Source of the DNA: Streptomyces sp. Act143
GTDB lineage: Bacteria; Actinomycetota; Actinomycetes; Streptomycetales; Streptomycetaceae
Direction of reading: 5' to 3'
Assembly (NCBI RefSeq): GCF_003143935.1
Contig: NZ_QFRX01000001.1
Coordinates: 1,836,614 to 1,900,613, forward strand
DNA length: 64,000 bases
Both the position numbers and the translations under genes were made by a program. Shown piece by piece: positions 54,879 through 64,000 of this stretch. How positions within the stretch are numbered: position 1 is the first letter of the stretch; every line of letters begins with the position of its first letter. The notes below the pieces were generated by a model, which did no database searches, was not told the DNA's origin, and saw only the letters and a program-made list of their open reading frames with translations.

Positions 54879-55772
54879 TCACCGCAGTTCGGAGCGGAAC
54901 CCCACCGGCGTCTGTCCGGTGTGCAGTTGGAAGAACTTCGAGAAGTTCGCCGCGTCCGCGAACCCCACCGCCGCCCCCACCCGCCCGATGGGCAGGTCGG
55001 TATGAGCGAGCAGGCGCTTGGCCTCCAGGACCACCCGCTTGTCGATGAACCCCTTCGGCGTCTCCCCCGTCGCGGCGCGCACCGCGCGGACCAGGGTCCG
55101 GCGCGAGTAGCCGAGGGCGTCGGCGTACGCACTGACGCTGTGGTTCGTCGCGAAGTCCTTCTCCACCGCGTCCCGGAACAGGGTGAAGGTCGTGTCCGCC
55201 TGGCTCTGCGCCGCCTCCTGCGAGCTCGCCGCGAGATGCGCGAGGCGGAGCAGGAACGCCGTCAGGGAGTGCCGGAGCACCGCCGTGTGCAGGCTCAGCG
55301 GAAGGGTCGCCGTGTCCTTGTACTCGCGGCGCAGCTGCGCCAGCGACGCCCCCAGCCCCGCGAGTTGCGCCGCGTCGGGGTGGAGCAGCGGCGGCAGGTC
55401 GTAGCGGTACAGGCCCGTCGCCTCCACCGTCGCCCGGGGCAGGAAGCCGGGTTGCATGGTCAGGACCGTTCCGCGGTACCCGCTGGCCTTGGAGAAGCGG
55501 TGCACCTGGCCCGGGCGGATCCACAGCACGTCCCCGGCGAACGCCTCGTACTCGGCGAAGTCGATCATGTGGCGGACGGGGCCCTTGTCGAAGAGCATCA
55601 CGACATGGAAGTCGATCCGGTGGACGCGGTGCAGCGGGGCGTCGGTGTGCCAGGGGCGATGCGGGCCCATGGGGCCGACCTGCATGCCGACGCCGCCCTC
55701 GCTCAGCTCGACCGGGAAGGGGAACGTTCTGATCCCGCCACTGTCCCCGCCTTGGAGTGTTCTGTCCGCCAT
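54879..55772 (-). CDS. AraC-family transcriptional regulator
   Basis: A 297-residue activator-type regulator. The N-terminal cupin-like sensor (about residues 25-115) has FHVVMLFDKGPVRHMIDF and GDVLWIRPGQVHRF. The C-terminal double helix-turn-helix has SVSAYADALGYSRRTLVRAVRAATG and LPIGRVGAAVGFADAANFSKFFQLHTGQTPVGFR. The start is ATG 55772, preceded by AGAAGGA. It is divergent from the transketolase-led operon with a 160-bp gap. It may sense a metabolite or cell-wall sugar; control of the carbon operon is possible but not shown. Confidence 0.92.
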   Translation of the reverse strand: MADRTLQGGDSGGIRTFPFPVELSEGGVGMQVGPMGPHRPWHTDAPLHRVHRIDFHVVMLFDKGPVRHMIDFAEYEAFAGDVLWIRPGQVHRFSKASGYRGTVLTMQPGFLPRATVEATGLYRYDLPPLLHPDAAQLAGLGASLAQLRREYKDTATLPLSLHTAVLRHSLTAFLLRLAHLAASSQEAAQSQADTTFTLFRDAVEKDFATNHSVSAYADALGYSRRTLVRAVRAATGETPKGFIDKRVVLEAKRLLAHTDLPIGRVGAAVGFADAANFSKFFQLHTGQTPVGFRSELR

Positions 55773-55850
55773 GTCCTTCTCGTACCGTCTCGAAGCCGCT
55801 GCCCGTGTCCCACTTTCACCACAGGCTGACACACCACGACCTTCCCTCGG

Positions 55851-55865
55851 AAAAGTCAGACTTTT
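55851..55865. promoter_or_regulatory. Inverted repeat in the AraC/transketolase gap
   Basis: AAAAGT-CAG-ACTTTT is a perfect inverted repeat with 6-bp arms, the most AT-rich spot in the 160-bp divergent gap. It is 67 bp before the transketolase start, a reasonable place for an operator. The arms are short and the regulator is unknown. Confidence 0.4.
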
Positions 55866-55932
55866 ACAGTCGAACGCGTCTCACCAGGAACGATGCACGA
55901 ATCCATGAACTCTTGAAGAGGACTGGTCACAG

Positions 55933-58026
55933 ATGAGCACGCAGACACCGGGCGGCGCGGACAGCGCGGACGGCTTCGAGTGGACCGACCTCGACCGGCG
56001 TGCCGTCGACACCGCCCGCCTGCTGGCGGCCGACGCCGTGCAGAAGGTCGGGAACGGGCACCCCGGCACCGCCATGAGCCTCGCCCCGGCCGCCTACACG
56101 GTCTTTCAGAAGGTGATGCGGCACGACCCGGCGGACCCGGAGTGGACCGGACGTGACCGCTTCGTGCTGTCCCCGGGGCACACCTCCCTCACCCTCTACA
56201 CGCAGCTCTACCTCGCCGGATACGAGCTGGAGCTCGACGACCTCAAGGCGTTCCGCACCCAGGGGTCCAAGACGCCCGGTCACCCCGAGTACGGGCACAC
56301 CGCCGGCGTGGAAACCACCACCGGCCCGCTGGGCCAGGGCGTCGCCAACGCGGTCGGCATGGCCATGGCCGCCCGGTACGAGCGCGGCCTCTTCGACCCC
56401 GAGGCACCGCAGGGCACCTCGCCCTTCGACCACACCGTCTGGGCCATCGTCTCCGACGGCGACCTGGAGGAGGGCGTCTCCGCCGAGGCCTCCTCGCTCG
56501 CCGGGCACCAGAAGCTCGGCAACCTGGTCTTCCTCTACGACGACAACCACATCTCCATCGAGGGCGACACCGCGACCGCCTTCTCCGAGGACGTCCTCAA
56601 GCGGTACGAGGCCTACGGCTGGCACACCCAGCGCATCGAGCCCACCGCCGAGGGCGATGTCGACGTACCCGCCCTGTACGCCGCGCTGAAGGCCGCGCAG
56701 GCCGAGACCGAGCGGCCCTCGATCATCGCGATGCGGACCATCATCGCCTGGCCCGCCCCCAACGCCCGGAACACCGAGGCCTCGCACGGCTCCGCGCTCG
56801 GCGCGGACGAGATCGCGGCCACCAAGCGGCTCCTGGGCTTCGACCCGGAGCGGTCCTTCGAGGTCACGGACGAGGTCATCGCCCACACCCGGCAGGCCCT
56901 CGACCGCGGCGCCGAGGCGCACGCCGCCTGGGACAAGCGGATCGCCGAGTGGCGTGCGGAGCAGCCCGAGCGCGCCGAGCTGTTCGACCGGATCGTCGCC
57001 GGCCAGCTCCCCGAGGGCTGGGAGGACGCGCTCCCGGTCTTCGAGGAGGGCAAGTCCGTCGCGACCCGCGCCGCCTCCGGCAAGGTCCTGCAGTCGCTGG
57101 GCGCGGTCCTGCCCGAGCTGTGGGGCGGCTCCGCCGACCTCGCCGGTTCCAACAACACCACGATCGACAAGAACTCCTCCTTCCTCCCGCAGGGCAACCC
57201 GCTGCCGGAGGCCGACCCCTACGGCCGTACGGTCCACTTCGGCATCCGCGAGTTCTCGATGGCCGCCGAGATGAACGGCATCGCGCTGCACGGCAACACC
57301 CGCGTCTACGGCGGCACCTTCCTGGTGTTCTCGGACTACATGCGCAACGCCGTCCGCATGTCGGCGCTGATGCAGCTGCCCGTCACCTACGTGTGGACCC
57401 ACGACTCCATCGGGCTCGGCGAGGACGGCCCCACCCACCAGCCGGTGGAGCACCTGGCCTCGCTGCGCGCCATCCCCGGCCTGAACGTCGTACGGCCCGC
57501 CGACGCCAACGAGACCGCGATCGCCTGGGCCGAGATCCTCCGGCGGCACACCACCAAGCCCGCCCCGCACGGTCTGGCCCTCAGCCGGCAGGGCGTGCCG
57601 ACGTACGCGCCCGACCCGGACGCGGCGAAGGGCGGTTACGTGCTCCGGGACGCCTCCACCGGGACCCCGGACGTCGTTCTCCTCGCCACCGGCTCCGAGG
57701 TGCAGCTCGCCGTCGCCGCCCGGGAGCTGCTGGAGGCCGAGGGCGTCGGGACCCGGGTGGTGTCGATGCCGTCCGTGGAGTGGTTCGAGGAGCAGCCGCG
57801 GGAGTACCGCGACAGCGTCCTTCCGCCGTCCGTGCGAGCCCGCGTCGCAATCGAGGCGGGGATCGGTCTGACGTGGTACCGGTTCACAGGTGACGCAGGA
57901 CGCATCGTCTCTCTTGAACACTTCGGCGCCTCCGCCGATGCCCAGACCCTCTTCGCCGAGTACGGCTTCACCGCCGAGAACGTCGCCGCAGCAGCGCGGG
58001 AATCTCTCGCCGCCGCGCGTGGTTGA
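55933..58026 (+). CDS. tkt: Transketolase
   Basis: A 697-residue thiamine-diphosphate enzyme that moves two-carbon units between sugar phosphates in the pentose phosphate pathway. [13 protein letters not shown] and [13 protein letters not shown] lie in the substrate channel. The cofactor motif is [19 protein letters not shown] with [10 protein letters not shown]. The Pyr domain has [19 protein letters not shown], and the C-terminal domain contains [14 protein letters not shown]. Full length for the family. First gene of the tkt-tal-zwf-opcA-pgi-gnd operon, preceded by GAGG. Confidence 0.97.
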   Translation: MSTQTPGGADSADGFEWTDLDRRAVDTARLLAADAVQKVGNGHPGTAMSLAPAAYTVFQKVMRHDPADPEWTGRDRFVLSPGHTSLTLYTQLYLAGYELELDDLKAFRTQGSKTPGHPEYGHTAGVETTTGPLGQGVANAVGMAMAARYERGLFDPEAPQGTSPFDHTVWAIVSDGDLEEGVSAEASSLAGHQKLGNLVFLYDDNHISIEGDTATAFSEDVLKRYEAYGWHTQRIEPTAEGDVDVPALYAALKAAQAETERPSIIAMRTIIAWPAPNARNTEASHGSALGADEIAATKRLLGFDPERSFEVTDEVIAHTRQALDRGAEAHAAWDKRIAEWRAEQPERAELFDRIVAGQLPEGWEDALPVFEEGKSVATRAASGKVLQSLGAVLPELWGGSADLAGSNNTTIDKNSSFLPQGNPLPEADPYGRTVHFGIREFSMAAEMNGIALHGNTRVYGGTFLVFSDYMRNAVRMSALMQLPVTYVWTHDSIGLGEDGPTHQPVEHLASLRAIPGLNVVRPADANETAIAWAEILRRHTTKPAPHGLALSRQGVPTYAPDPDAAKGGYVLRDASTGTPDVVLLATGSEVQLAVAARELLEAEGVGTRVVSMPSVEWFEEQPREYRDSVLPPSVRARVAIEAGIGLTWYRFTGDAGRIVSLEHFGASADAQTLFAEYGFTAENVAAAARESLAAARG

Positions 58027-58048
58027 TCCGACCGCCAGAAAGAAGATG

Positions 58049-59191
58049 ATGACTGTGACCGAAGCAACCGCGACCGCGGGAGCACTCAAGCGCCTGTCCG
58101 ACGAGGGCGTCTCCATCTGGCTGGACGACCTGTCGCGCAGCCGGATCGAGTCCGGGAACCTCGCCGAACTCGTCGAGAACAAGAACGTCGTCGGCGTCAC
58201 CACCAACCCCTCGATCTTCCAGGCCGCCATCGGCTCGGGTGCGGGGTACGAGGAGCAGCTCGACGACCTCGCCGTGCGCGGCGTGACGGTCGACGAGGCG
58301 GTACGCATGATGACGACCGCCGACGTCCGTGCCGCCGCCGATGTGCTGCGCGGCGTGTACGACGCCACCGACGGCCGGGACGGCCGGGTCTCCATCGAGG
58401 TCGACCCCCGCCTGGCCCACGAGACGGCCGCCACGGTCGCCGAGGCCAAGCAGCTGGCCTGGCTGGTGAACCGCCCCAACGTGATGATCAAGATCCCGGC
58501 GACGAAGGCCGGTCTCCCGGCCATCACCGAGGTCATCGGCCTCGGGATCAGCGTCAACGTCACGCTGATTTTCTCGCTGGAGCGCTACCGCGAGGTCATG
58601 GACGCCTACCTCGCCGGCCTGGAGAAGGCCGCCGCGAAGGGCCTCGACCTCTCCACCATCCACTCCGTCGCCTCCTTCTTCGTCTCCCGCGTCGACTCCG
58701 AGATCGACAAGCGGCTGACGGTGCTCGGCACGGACGAGGCGCTCGCCCTCAAGGGCAGGGCCGCCCTCGCCAACGCCCGGCTCGCCTACGAGGCGTACGA
58801 AGAGGTCTTCTCCTCCGCCCGCTGGGAGAAGTCGGCCGCCGCCCGGGCCAACAAGCAGCGCCCGCTGTGGGCCTCGACCGGCGTGAAGGACCCGGCGTAC
58901 AAGGACACCCTGTACGTCGACGAGCTGGTCGCGCCCGGCACGGTCAACACCATGCCGGAGGCCACGCTGAACGCCACGGCCGACCACGGCGAGATCACCG
59001 GCGACACCGTCACCGGCGGTTACGCCCGGGCACGCGCCGACCTGGCCGCCGTGGAGGCTCTGGGGATCTCGTACGACGAGGTCGTGCAGCAGCTGGAGGA
59101 CGAGGGCGTCGCCAAGTTCGAGGTGGCCTGGAACGACCTGCTGGCCACCGTCACGAAGTCGCTGGACAGCAAGGGGGTCGACGCGGAATGA
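58049..59191 (+). CDS. tal: Transaldolase
   Basis: A 380-residue enzyme that transfers a dihydroxyacetone unit between sugar phosphates. [20 protein letters not shown] and [13 protein letters not shown] are typical of the actinobacterial long-form transaldolases. The Schiff-base Lys is in [13 protein letters not shown], followed by [16 protein letters not shown]. The start is ATG 58049; an adjacent ATG at 58046 and GTG at 58055 are alternatives, since the AGAAAGAAG site is weak. Its stop overlaps the zwf start (ATGA). Confidence 0.96.
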   Translation: MTVTEATATAGALKRLSDEGVSIWLDDLSRSRIESGNLAELVENKNVVGVTTNPSIFQAAIGSGAGYEEQLDDLAVRGVTVDEAVRMMTTADVRAAADVLRGVYDATDGRDGRVSIEVDPRLAHETAATVAEAKQLAWLVNRPNVMIKIPATKAGLPAITEVIGLGISVNVTLIFSLERYREVMDAYLAGLEKAAAKGLDLSTIHSVASFFVSRVDSEIDKRLTVLGTDEALALKGRAALANARLAYEAYEEVFSSARWEKSAAARANKQRPLWASTGVKDPAYKDTLYVDELVAPGTVNTMPEATLNATADHGEITGDTVTGGYARARADLAAVEALGISYDEVVQQLEDEGVAKFEVAWNDLLATVTKSLDSKGVDAE

Positions 59192-60774
59192 CCGAGATTC
59201 CTGCCACCGGGACCGAAGAGCCGTCCGCATCGTTCGACTCGCTCGCCTCGTTCGACTGGGAGAACCCGCTGCGGGACCCCCGCGACCGGCGTCTGCCCCG
59301 CATCGCCGGTCCGTCCGGGCTCGTCATCTTCGGTGTCACCGGTGACCTGTCCCGCAAGAAGCTGATGCCGGCCGTGTACGACCTGGCCAACCGCGGCATG
59401 CTGCCGCCGGGCTTCTCGCTCGTCGGGTTCGCCCGGCGGGACTGGGAGGACCAGGACTTCGCGCAGGTCGTGCACGACTCGGTGCGCGAGCACGCGCGGA
59501 CGCCGTTCCGCGAGGAGGTCTGGCAGCAGCTCGCCGAGGGCATGCGGTTCATCCCGGGTGACTTCGACGACGACCAGGCGTTCAAGCAACTGGCCGAGGC
59601 CGTACAGGAGTTGGACTCCTCGCGCGGCACCAGCGGCAACTACGCCTTCTATCTCTCCGTACCGCCGAAGTTCTTTCCCAAGGTCGTCCAGCAGCTGAAG
59701 AAGCACGGGCTGGCGGACGCCCCCGAGGGCTCCTGGCGGCGTGCGGTCATCGAGAAGCCGTTCGGCAGCGACCTGAAGAGCGCGCGGGAGCTGAACGCGA
59801 TCGTGCACGACGTGTTCGAGCCGGAGCAGGTCTTCCGGATCGACCACTACCTCGGCAAGGAGACCGTCCAGAACATCCTGGCGCTCCGCTTCGCCAACCA
59901 GATGTACGAGCCGATCTGGAACCGGTCGTACGTCGACCACGTGCAGATCACCATGGCCGAGGACATCGGCATCGGCGGCCGGGCCGGGTACTACGACGGC
60001 ATCGGCGCCGCCCGTGACGTCATCCAGAACCACCTCCTCCAGCTGATGGCGCTCACCGCCATGGAGGAGCCGATCGCCTTCGACGCGGACGCGCTGCTCA
60101 CCGAGAAGCTGAAGGTGCTCAAGTCGGTGCGGCTGCCGAAGGACCTCGGCAAGCACACCGTGCGCGGCCAGTACGCCACCGGGTGGCAGGGCGGCGCCAA
60201 GGTGGCCGGCTACCTCCAGGAGGACGGCATCGACCCCAGGTCGAAGACCGACACCTACGCCGCGATCAAGCTGGAGATCGACAACCGCCGCTGGGCAGGC
60301 ATCCCGTTCTACCTGCGCACCGGCAAGCGCCTCGGCCGCCGCGTCACCGAGATCGCGGTCGTCTTCAAGCGCGCCCCGCACTCTCCCTTCGACTCCACGG
60401 CCACCGAGGAGCTCGGCCAGAACGCCATCGTGATCCGCGTCCAGCCGGACGAGGGCATGACCGTGCGGTTCGGGTCCAAGGTGCCGGGCACCTCGATGGA
60501 GATCCGGGACGTGTCGATGGACTTCGCCTACGGCGAGTCGTTCACGGAGTCCTCACCCGAGGCGTACGAGCGGCTCATCCTGGACGTCCTCCTCGGCGAC
60601 GCCAACCTGTTCCCCCGCCACCAGGAAGTGGAAGAGTCCTGGAAGATCCTCGACCCGATCGAGGAGTACTGGGCACGGCACGGCAAGCCCGCGCAGTACG
60701 CGTCGGGCAGCTGGGGACCGAAGGAAGCCGACGAGATGCTCGCACGAGACGGACGGAGCTGGCGCAGGCCATGA
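59188..60774 (+). CDS. zwf: Glucose-6-phosphate 1-dehydrogenase
   Basis: A 528-residue enzyme that oxidises glucose 6-phosphate to 6-phosphogluconolactone with NADP+. The cofactor loop is [19 protein letters not shown]. The substrate motifs are [17 protein letters not shown] and [13 protein letters not shown], with the catalytic His in DHY. The start overlaps the transaldolase stop by four bases. OpcA, encoded next, is needed for full activity in actinobacteria. A disordered 30-residue N-terminus precedes the Rossmann fold. Confidence 0.97.
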   Translation: MTEIPATGTEEPSASFDSLASFDWENPLRDPRDRRLPRIAGPSGLVIFGVTGDLSRKKLMPAVYDLANRGMLPPGFSLVGFARRDWEDQDFAQVVHDSVREHARTPFREEVWQQLAEGMRFIPGDFDDDQAFKQLAEAVQELDSSRGTSGNYAFYLSVPPKFFPKVVQQLKKHGLADAPEGSWRRAVIEKPFGSDLKSARELNAIVHDVFEPEQVFRIDHYLGKETVQNILALRFANQMYEPIWNRSYVDHVQITMAEDIGIGGRAGYYDGIGAARDVIQNHLLQLMALTAMEEPIAFDADALLTEKLKVLKSVRLPKDLGKHTVRGQYATGWQGGAKVAGYLQEDGIDPRSKTDTYAAIKLEIDNRRWAGIPFYLRTGKRLGRRVTEIAVVFKRAPHSPFDSTATEELGQNAIVIRVQPDEGMTVRFGSKVPGTSMEIRDVSMDFAYGESFTESSPEAYERLILDVLLGDANLFPRHQEVEESWKILDPIEEYWARHGKPAQYASGSWGPKEADEMLARDGRSWRRP

Positions 60775-61709
60775 AGATCGACCTGACCGACACCACGGCA
60801 AGCAAGATCAACAAGGCGCTGGTGCAGGGCCGCCGCGCCATCGGCACGCCCGCCGTGGGCATGGTCCTGACGATGGTGATCGTCACGGACGAGGAGAACG
60901 CCTACGACGCGATCAAGGCGGCCGAGGAGGCCTCGCACGAGCACCCCTCGCGCACCCTGGTCGTCATCAAGCGGCACGCCCGCACCCCGCGCGACCGCAC
61001 GGCGTCCAAGCTGGACGCCGAGGTCCGGGTGGGCGCCGACGCCGGAACCGGCGAGACCGTCGTGCTGCGCACCTACGGCGAGGTGTCCGACCACGCCGAC
61101 TCGGTGGTCCTGCCGCTGCTGCTGCCGGACGCGCCGGTCGTCGTGTGGTGGCCGGTGGACGCGCCCGAGAACCCGGCGAAGGACCCGCTGGGCGCCCTGG
61201 CCCAGCGCCGGATCACCGACCTGTACGCGGTGGAGAACCCCCTGGAGGTCCTGGAGACCCGGGTGCGCTCGTACGCCCCCGGCGACACCGACCTCGCCTG
61301 GACCCGGCTGACCCCGTGGCGCTCCATGCTGGCCGCGGCCCTCGACCAGGCCCGCGCGAAGATCGTCTCGGGGGCGGTGGAGGCCGAGGCCGACAACCCG
61401 GCCGCCGAGCTGCTGGCGCGCTGGCTGGAGGCGCGGCTGAAGGTGAAGATCGACCGCATCGTCACCGCGGGGCCGGTCGTCACCGCCGTGCGCCTGGGCA
61501 CCGCCGACGGCGAGGTCGTCATCGACCGCCCCGAGGGCCCGCTGGCCACGCTGTCCCTGCCGGGCCAGCCCTCGCGCACCCTCGCGCTGAAGGTGCGCAC
61601 CACCTCCGAACTCATCGCCGAGGAGCTCAGGCGCCTCGACGCGGACGAGATGTACGCCGTCGCCCTGCGGGGCGAGGGCCGCGCCAAGGAGACCCCTGCC
61701 CATGTCTGA
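60771..61709 (+). CDS. opcA: OpcA, glucose-6-phosphate dehydrogenase assembly protein
   Basis: A 312-residue protein that promotes assembly and activity of Zwf. The family is recognised from [45 protein letters not shown] and [15 protein letters not shown]. The start is ATG 60771, overlapping the zwf stop (ATGA). The stop overlaps the pgi start by eight bases. The strict zwf-opcA order is conserved in actinobacteria and cyanobacteria. Confidence 0.94.
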   Translation: MKIDLTDTTASKINKALVQGRRAIGTPAVGMVLTMVIVTDEENAYDAIKAAEEASHEHPSRTLVVIKRHARTPRDRTASKLDAEVRVGADAGTGETVVLRTYGEVSDHADSVVLPLLLPDAPVVVWWPVDAPENPAKDPLGALAQRRITDLYAVENPLEVLETRVRSYAPGDTDLAWTRLTPWRSMLAAALDQARAKIVSGAVEAEADNPAAELLARWLEARLKVKIDRIVTAGPVVTAVRLGTADGEVVIDRPEGPLATLSLPGQPSRTLALKVRTTSELIAEELRRLDADEMYAVALRGEGRAKETPAHV

Positions 61710-63348
61710 CTCTCCCCTGTTGACCCGTCGCCCCGAGTGGACGGCTCTGGAGGACCACCGCGCCGAAGGACTCGCGCAGCTACGGGAGTTGTTCGCCTCC
61801 GACCCCGGGCGGGCCGAGCGGTACGTGGTGCGCGTGGGCGATCTGCGCATCGACTACTCCAAGCACCTCATCACCGACGAGACGCTGGCCCTGCTCCAGG
61901 AACTGGCCACCGCCACCGATGTGTTCGGCCTGCGGGACGCCATGTTCCGCGGCGAGAAGATCAACCTCACCGAGGACCGGGCGGTCCTGCACACCGCGCT
62001 GCGGGCCTCGCGGGACGCGGTCGTCGAGGTCGACGGCGTGAACGTGGTGCCGCAGGTGCACGCCGTCCTGGACAAGATGAGCGCCTTCGCCGACCGGGTC
62101 CGCTCGGGCGAATGGACGGGCCACACCGGCAAGCGGATCAGGAACGTCGTCAACATCGGCATCGGCGGCTCCGACCTCGGTCCGGCGATGGCGTACGAGG
62201 TGCTGCGGCCGTACACGGCACGGGATCTGACGTTCCGTTTCGTGTCGAACGTGGACGGCGCCGACCTGCACGAGGCGATCCGCGACCTGGACCCGGCCGA
62301 GACGCTGTTCATCGTCGCGTCCAAGACGTTCACCACGATCGAGACGATCACCAACGCGACGTCGGCCCGCTCCTGGCTGCTTCAGGGGCTGGGTGGTGAC
62401 GACAAGGCGGTCGCCAAGCACTTCGTGGCGCTGTCGACGAACGCCGGGAAGGTCACCGAGTTCGGCATCGACCCGGACAACATGTTCGAGTTCTGGGACT
62501 GGGTCGGCGGCCGCTACTCCTACGACTCGGCGATCGGCCTGTCCCTGATGATCGCCATCGGCCCGGACCGCTTCCGCGAGATGCTCGACGGCTTCCGCAT
62601 CGTCGACGAGCACTTCCGCACCGCCCCCGCCGAGGCCAACGCCCCGCTGCTGCTCGGCCTGTTGGGCATCTGGTACGGCAACTTCCTCGGCGCCCAGTCA
62701 CACGCGGTGCTGCCCTACAGCCACTACCTGTCGAAGTTCACCGCCTACCTCCAGCAGCTGGACATGGAGTCCAACGGCAAGTCGGTGCAGCGGGACGGCC
62801 GGCCCGTGGACTGGCAGACGGGTCCCGTGGTGTGGGGCACGCCCGGCACCAACGGGCAGCACGCCTACTACCAGTTGATCCACCAGGGGACGAAGGTCAT
62901 CCCGGCGGACTTCATCGGCTTCGCGCGTCCCGTCGCCGAGCTGAGCGACGAACTCCAGGCGCAGCACGACCTGCTGATGGCGAACTTCTTCGCCCAGACG
63001 CAGGCCCTCGCCTTCGGCAAGACCCCGGACGAGGTGCGGGCCGAGGGCGTGCCCGAGGAGCTGGTCGTCCACAAGACGTTCAAGGGCAACCACCCGACGA
63101 CGACGATCCTCGCCCGTGAGCTGACGCCGTCCGTGCTCGGCCAGTTGATCGCGCTGTACGAGCACAAGGTGTTCGTACAGGGCGCCGTCTGGAACATCGA
63201 CTCCTTCGACCAGTGGGGCGTCGAGCTGGGCAAGGTGCTCGCCAAGCGGGTCGAACCCGCACTGACCGAAGGGGCGGACGTCCCCGGTCTCGATCCCTCC
63301 ACCGCCGCCCTCGTGGCCGCCTACCGCGAACTGAAGGAAGTGCACTGA
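61702..63348 (+). CDS. pgi: Glucose-6-phosphate isomerase
   Basis: A 548-residue enzyme interconverting glucose and fructose 6-phosphates, of the large classical type. Signatures are [50 protein letters not shown] and [20 protein letters not shown]. The conserved active-site Glu-Ser-Asn is in DMESNGKSV, and the C-terminal [11 protein letters not shown] is intact. The start at 61702 overlaps opcA by eight bases. Placing pgi in the oxidative pentose operon lets the cell recycle fructose 6-phosphate. Confidence 0.97.
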   Translation: MSDSPLLTRRPEWTALEDHRAEGLAQLRELFASDPGRAERYVVRVGDLRIDYSKHLITDETLALLQELATATDVFGLRDAMFRGEKINLTEDRAVLHTALRASRDAVVEVDGVNVVPQVHAVLDKMSAFADRVRSGEWTGHTGKRIRNVVNIGIGGSDLGPAMAYEVLRPYTARDLTFRFVSNVDGADLHEAIRDLDPAETLFIVASKTFTTIETITNATSARSWLLQGLGGDDKAVAKHFVALSTNAGKVTEFGIDPDNMFEFWDWVGGRYSYDSAIGLSLMIAIGPDRFREMLDGFRIVDEHFRTAPAEANAPLLLGLLGIWYGNFLGAQSHAVLPYSHYLSKFTAYLQQLDMESNGKSVQRDGRPVDWQTGPVVWGTPGTNGQHAYYQLIHQGTKVIPADFIGFARPVAELSDELQAQHDLLMANFFAQTQALAFGKTPDEVRAEGVPEELVVHKTFKGNHPTTTILARELTPSVLGQLIALYEHKVFVQGAVWNIDSFDQWGVELGKVLAKRVEPALTEGADVPGLDPSTAALVAAYRELKEVH

Positions 63349-63349
63349 A

Positions 63350-64000
63350 ATGCAGCTCGGACTCATCGGCCTCGGCAAGATGGGCGGCAACATGCGCGAG
63401 CGGATCCGCCGCGCAGGGCACACCGTGATCGGCTACGACCGCAACCCCGAGATCTCGGACGTGGCCGGCCTCGCCGAGCTGGTCGACAAGCTCGAAGGCC
63501 CGCGCGTGGTCTGGGTGATGGTCCCGGCCGGCGCCCCGACCCAGTCGGTCGTCGACGAGCTCGGCGACCTGCTCTCCCCCGGTGACACGGTCGTCGACGG
63601 CGGCAACTCCCGCTGGACGGACGACGAGAAGCACGCCGAGGAGCTGGCCGCCAAGGGCATCGGCTTCGTCGACGCGGGCGTCTCCGGCGGTGTCTGGGGC
63701 CTGCAGAACGGCTATGCCCTCATGGTCGGCGGCGACGCCGAGCACGTGGCGAAGGTGCAGCCGGTCTTCGACGCGCTCAAGCCCGAGGGCGACTTCGGCT
63801 TCGTCCACGCGGGCAAGGTGGGCGCCGGGCACTTCGCGAAGATGGTCCACAACGGCATCGAGTACGCGATGATGCAGGCCTACGCCGAGGGCTGGGAGCT
63901 GCTGGAGAAGGTCGACTCCGTCACGGACGTGCGGGAGGTCTTCCGCTCCTGGCAGGAAGGCACGGTCATCCGTTCCTGGCTGCTGGACCTGGCCGTCAAC
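63350..64000 (+). CDS. gnd: 6-phosphogluconate dehydrogenase, short YqeC type (partial)
   Basis: The first 217 residues are seen; the gene runs past the window edge. It starts at ATG 63350, directly after the pgi stop. The Rossmann motif is LGLIGLGKMGGNMRERI, followed by VVDGGNSRWTDD, FVDAGVSGGVWGLQNGY and the catalytic KMVHNGIEYAMMQAYAEGW. The wording fits the short decarboxylating form of about 290-300 residues (YqeC/GndA2). The first strand has GYDRNP, with an Asp that suggests NAD instead of NADP. It completes the route from glucose 6-phosphate to ribulose 5-phosphate. Confidence 0.93.
   Translation, partial: MQLGLIGLGKMGGNMRERIRRAGHTVIGYDRNPEISDVAGLAELVDKLEGPRVVWVMVPAGAPTQSVVDELGDLLSPGDTVVDGGNSRWTDDEKHAEELAAKGIGFVDAGVSGGVWGLQNGYALMVGGDAEHVAKVQPVFDALKPEGDFGFVHAGKVGAGHFAKMVHNGIEYAMMQAYAEGWELLEKVDSVTDVREVFRSWQEGTVIRSWLLDLAVN

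Overview
The window is very GC-rich and gene-dense. It has GTG starts, purine-rich ribosome sites, many ATGA/GTGA/TGATG stop-start overlaps, Tat and lipoprotein exports, a chitinase, an L,D-transpeptidase and an opcA-type pentose phosphate operon. This points to a Streptomyces-type actinomycete chromosome. From memory, the PPTase/metallophosphatase pair and the tkt-tal-zwf-opcA-pgi-gnd operon resemble the SCO66xx part of the S. coelicolor arm. That is an inference and was not searched. No tRNA, rRNA, CRISPR array, transposase or phage gene was seen.

Layout. 1-4330: a partial IclR regulator (minus) opposite a NitT/TauT-type ABC importer with a lipoprotein receptor, two permeases and an ATPase. 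4334-9965: a polyamine-type ABC importer (minus; ATPase, receptor, two permeases) opposite a GntR/FadR regulator and a Cache-domain protein. 10053-13730: a stand-alone MmyB-type ligand-binding domain, an XRE regulator with its ImmA/IrrE-type metallopeptidase, an alpha/beta hydrolase and a small conserved protein. 13764-16678: an Sfp-type PPTase coupled to a metallophosphoesterase, opposite an ATP-grasp enzyme. 16683-19372: a secreted GH18 chitinase under twin DasR/chitinase-type operators, converging on a sulfotransferase.

19588-36882 is a glycan-use island. One arm (minus) is DeoR regulator, GH4, GH38 alpha-mannosidase and GH29 alpha-L-fucosidase. The other arm (plus) is PfkB kinase, Tat lipoprotein sugar receptor, MalF/MalG-like permeases, GH2 beta-galactosidase and two Tat-exported hydrolases (a phosphoesterase with a LamG-like domain, and a PHP protein). 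The glycosidases lack signal peptides, so an imported branched oligosaccharide is probably trimmed inside the cell. 36979-43030 is a carboxylic-acid/CoA catabolic set (MaoC hydratase, acyl-CoA synthetase, amidohydrolase, SDR) surrounded by PaaX, MarR and IclR regulators.

43071-46608 holds the most unusual locus: a 1063-residue caspase-like protease with a long helical C-terminal part, overlapping a 120-residue protein that looks like the EACC1 component of actinobacterial conflict systems. After it come a two-component system with a GNAT enzyme (47216-49520), an MMPL exporter, a Tat/lipoprotein L,D-transpeptidase, a GH16-CBM6 glucanase behind a CebR/LacI-like palindrome, an AraC regulator, and from 55933 to the window edge the central carbon operon tkt-tal-zwf-opcA-pgi-gnd.
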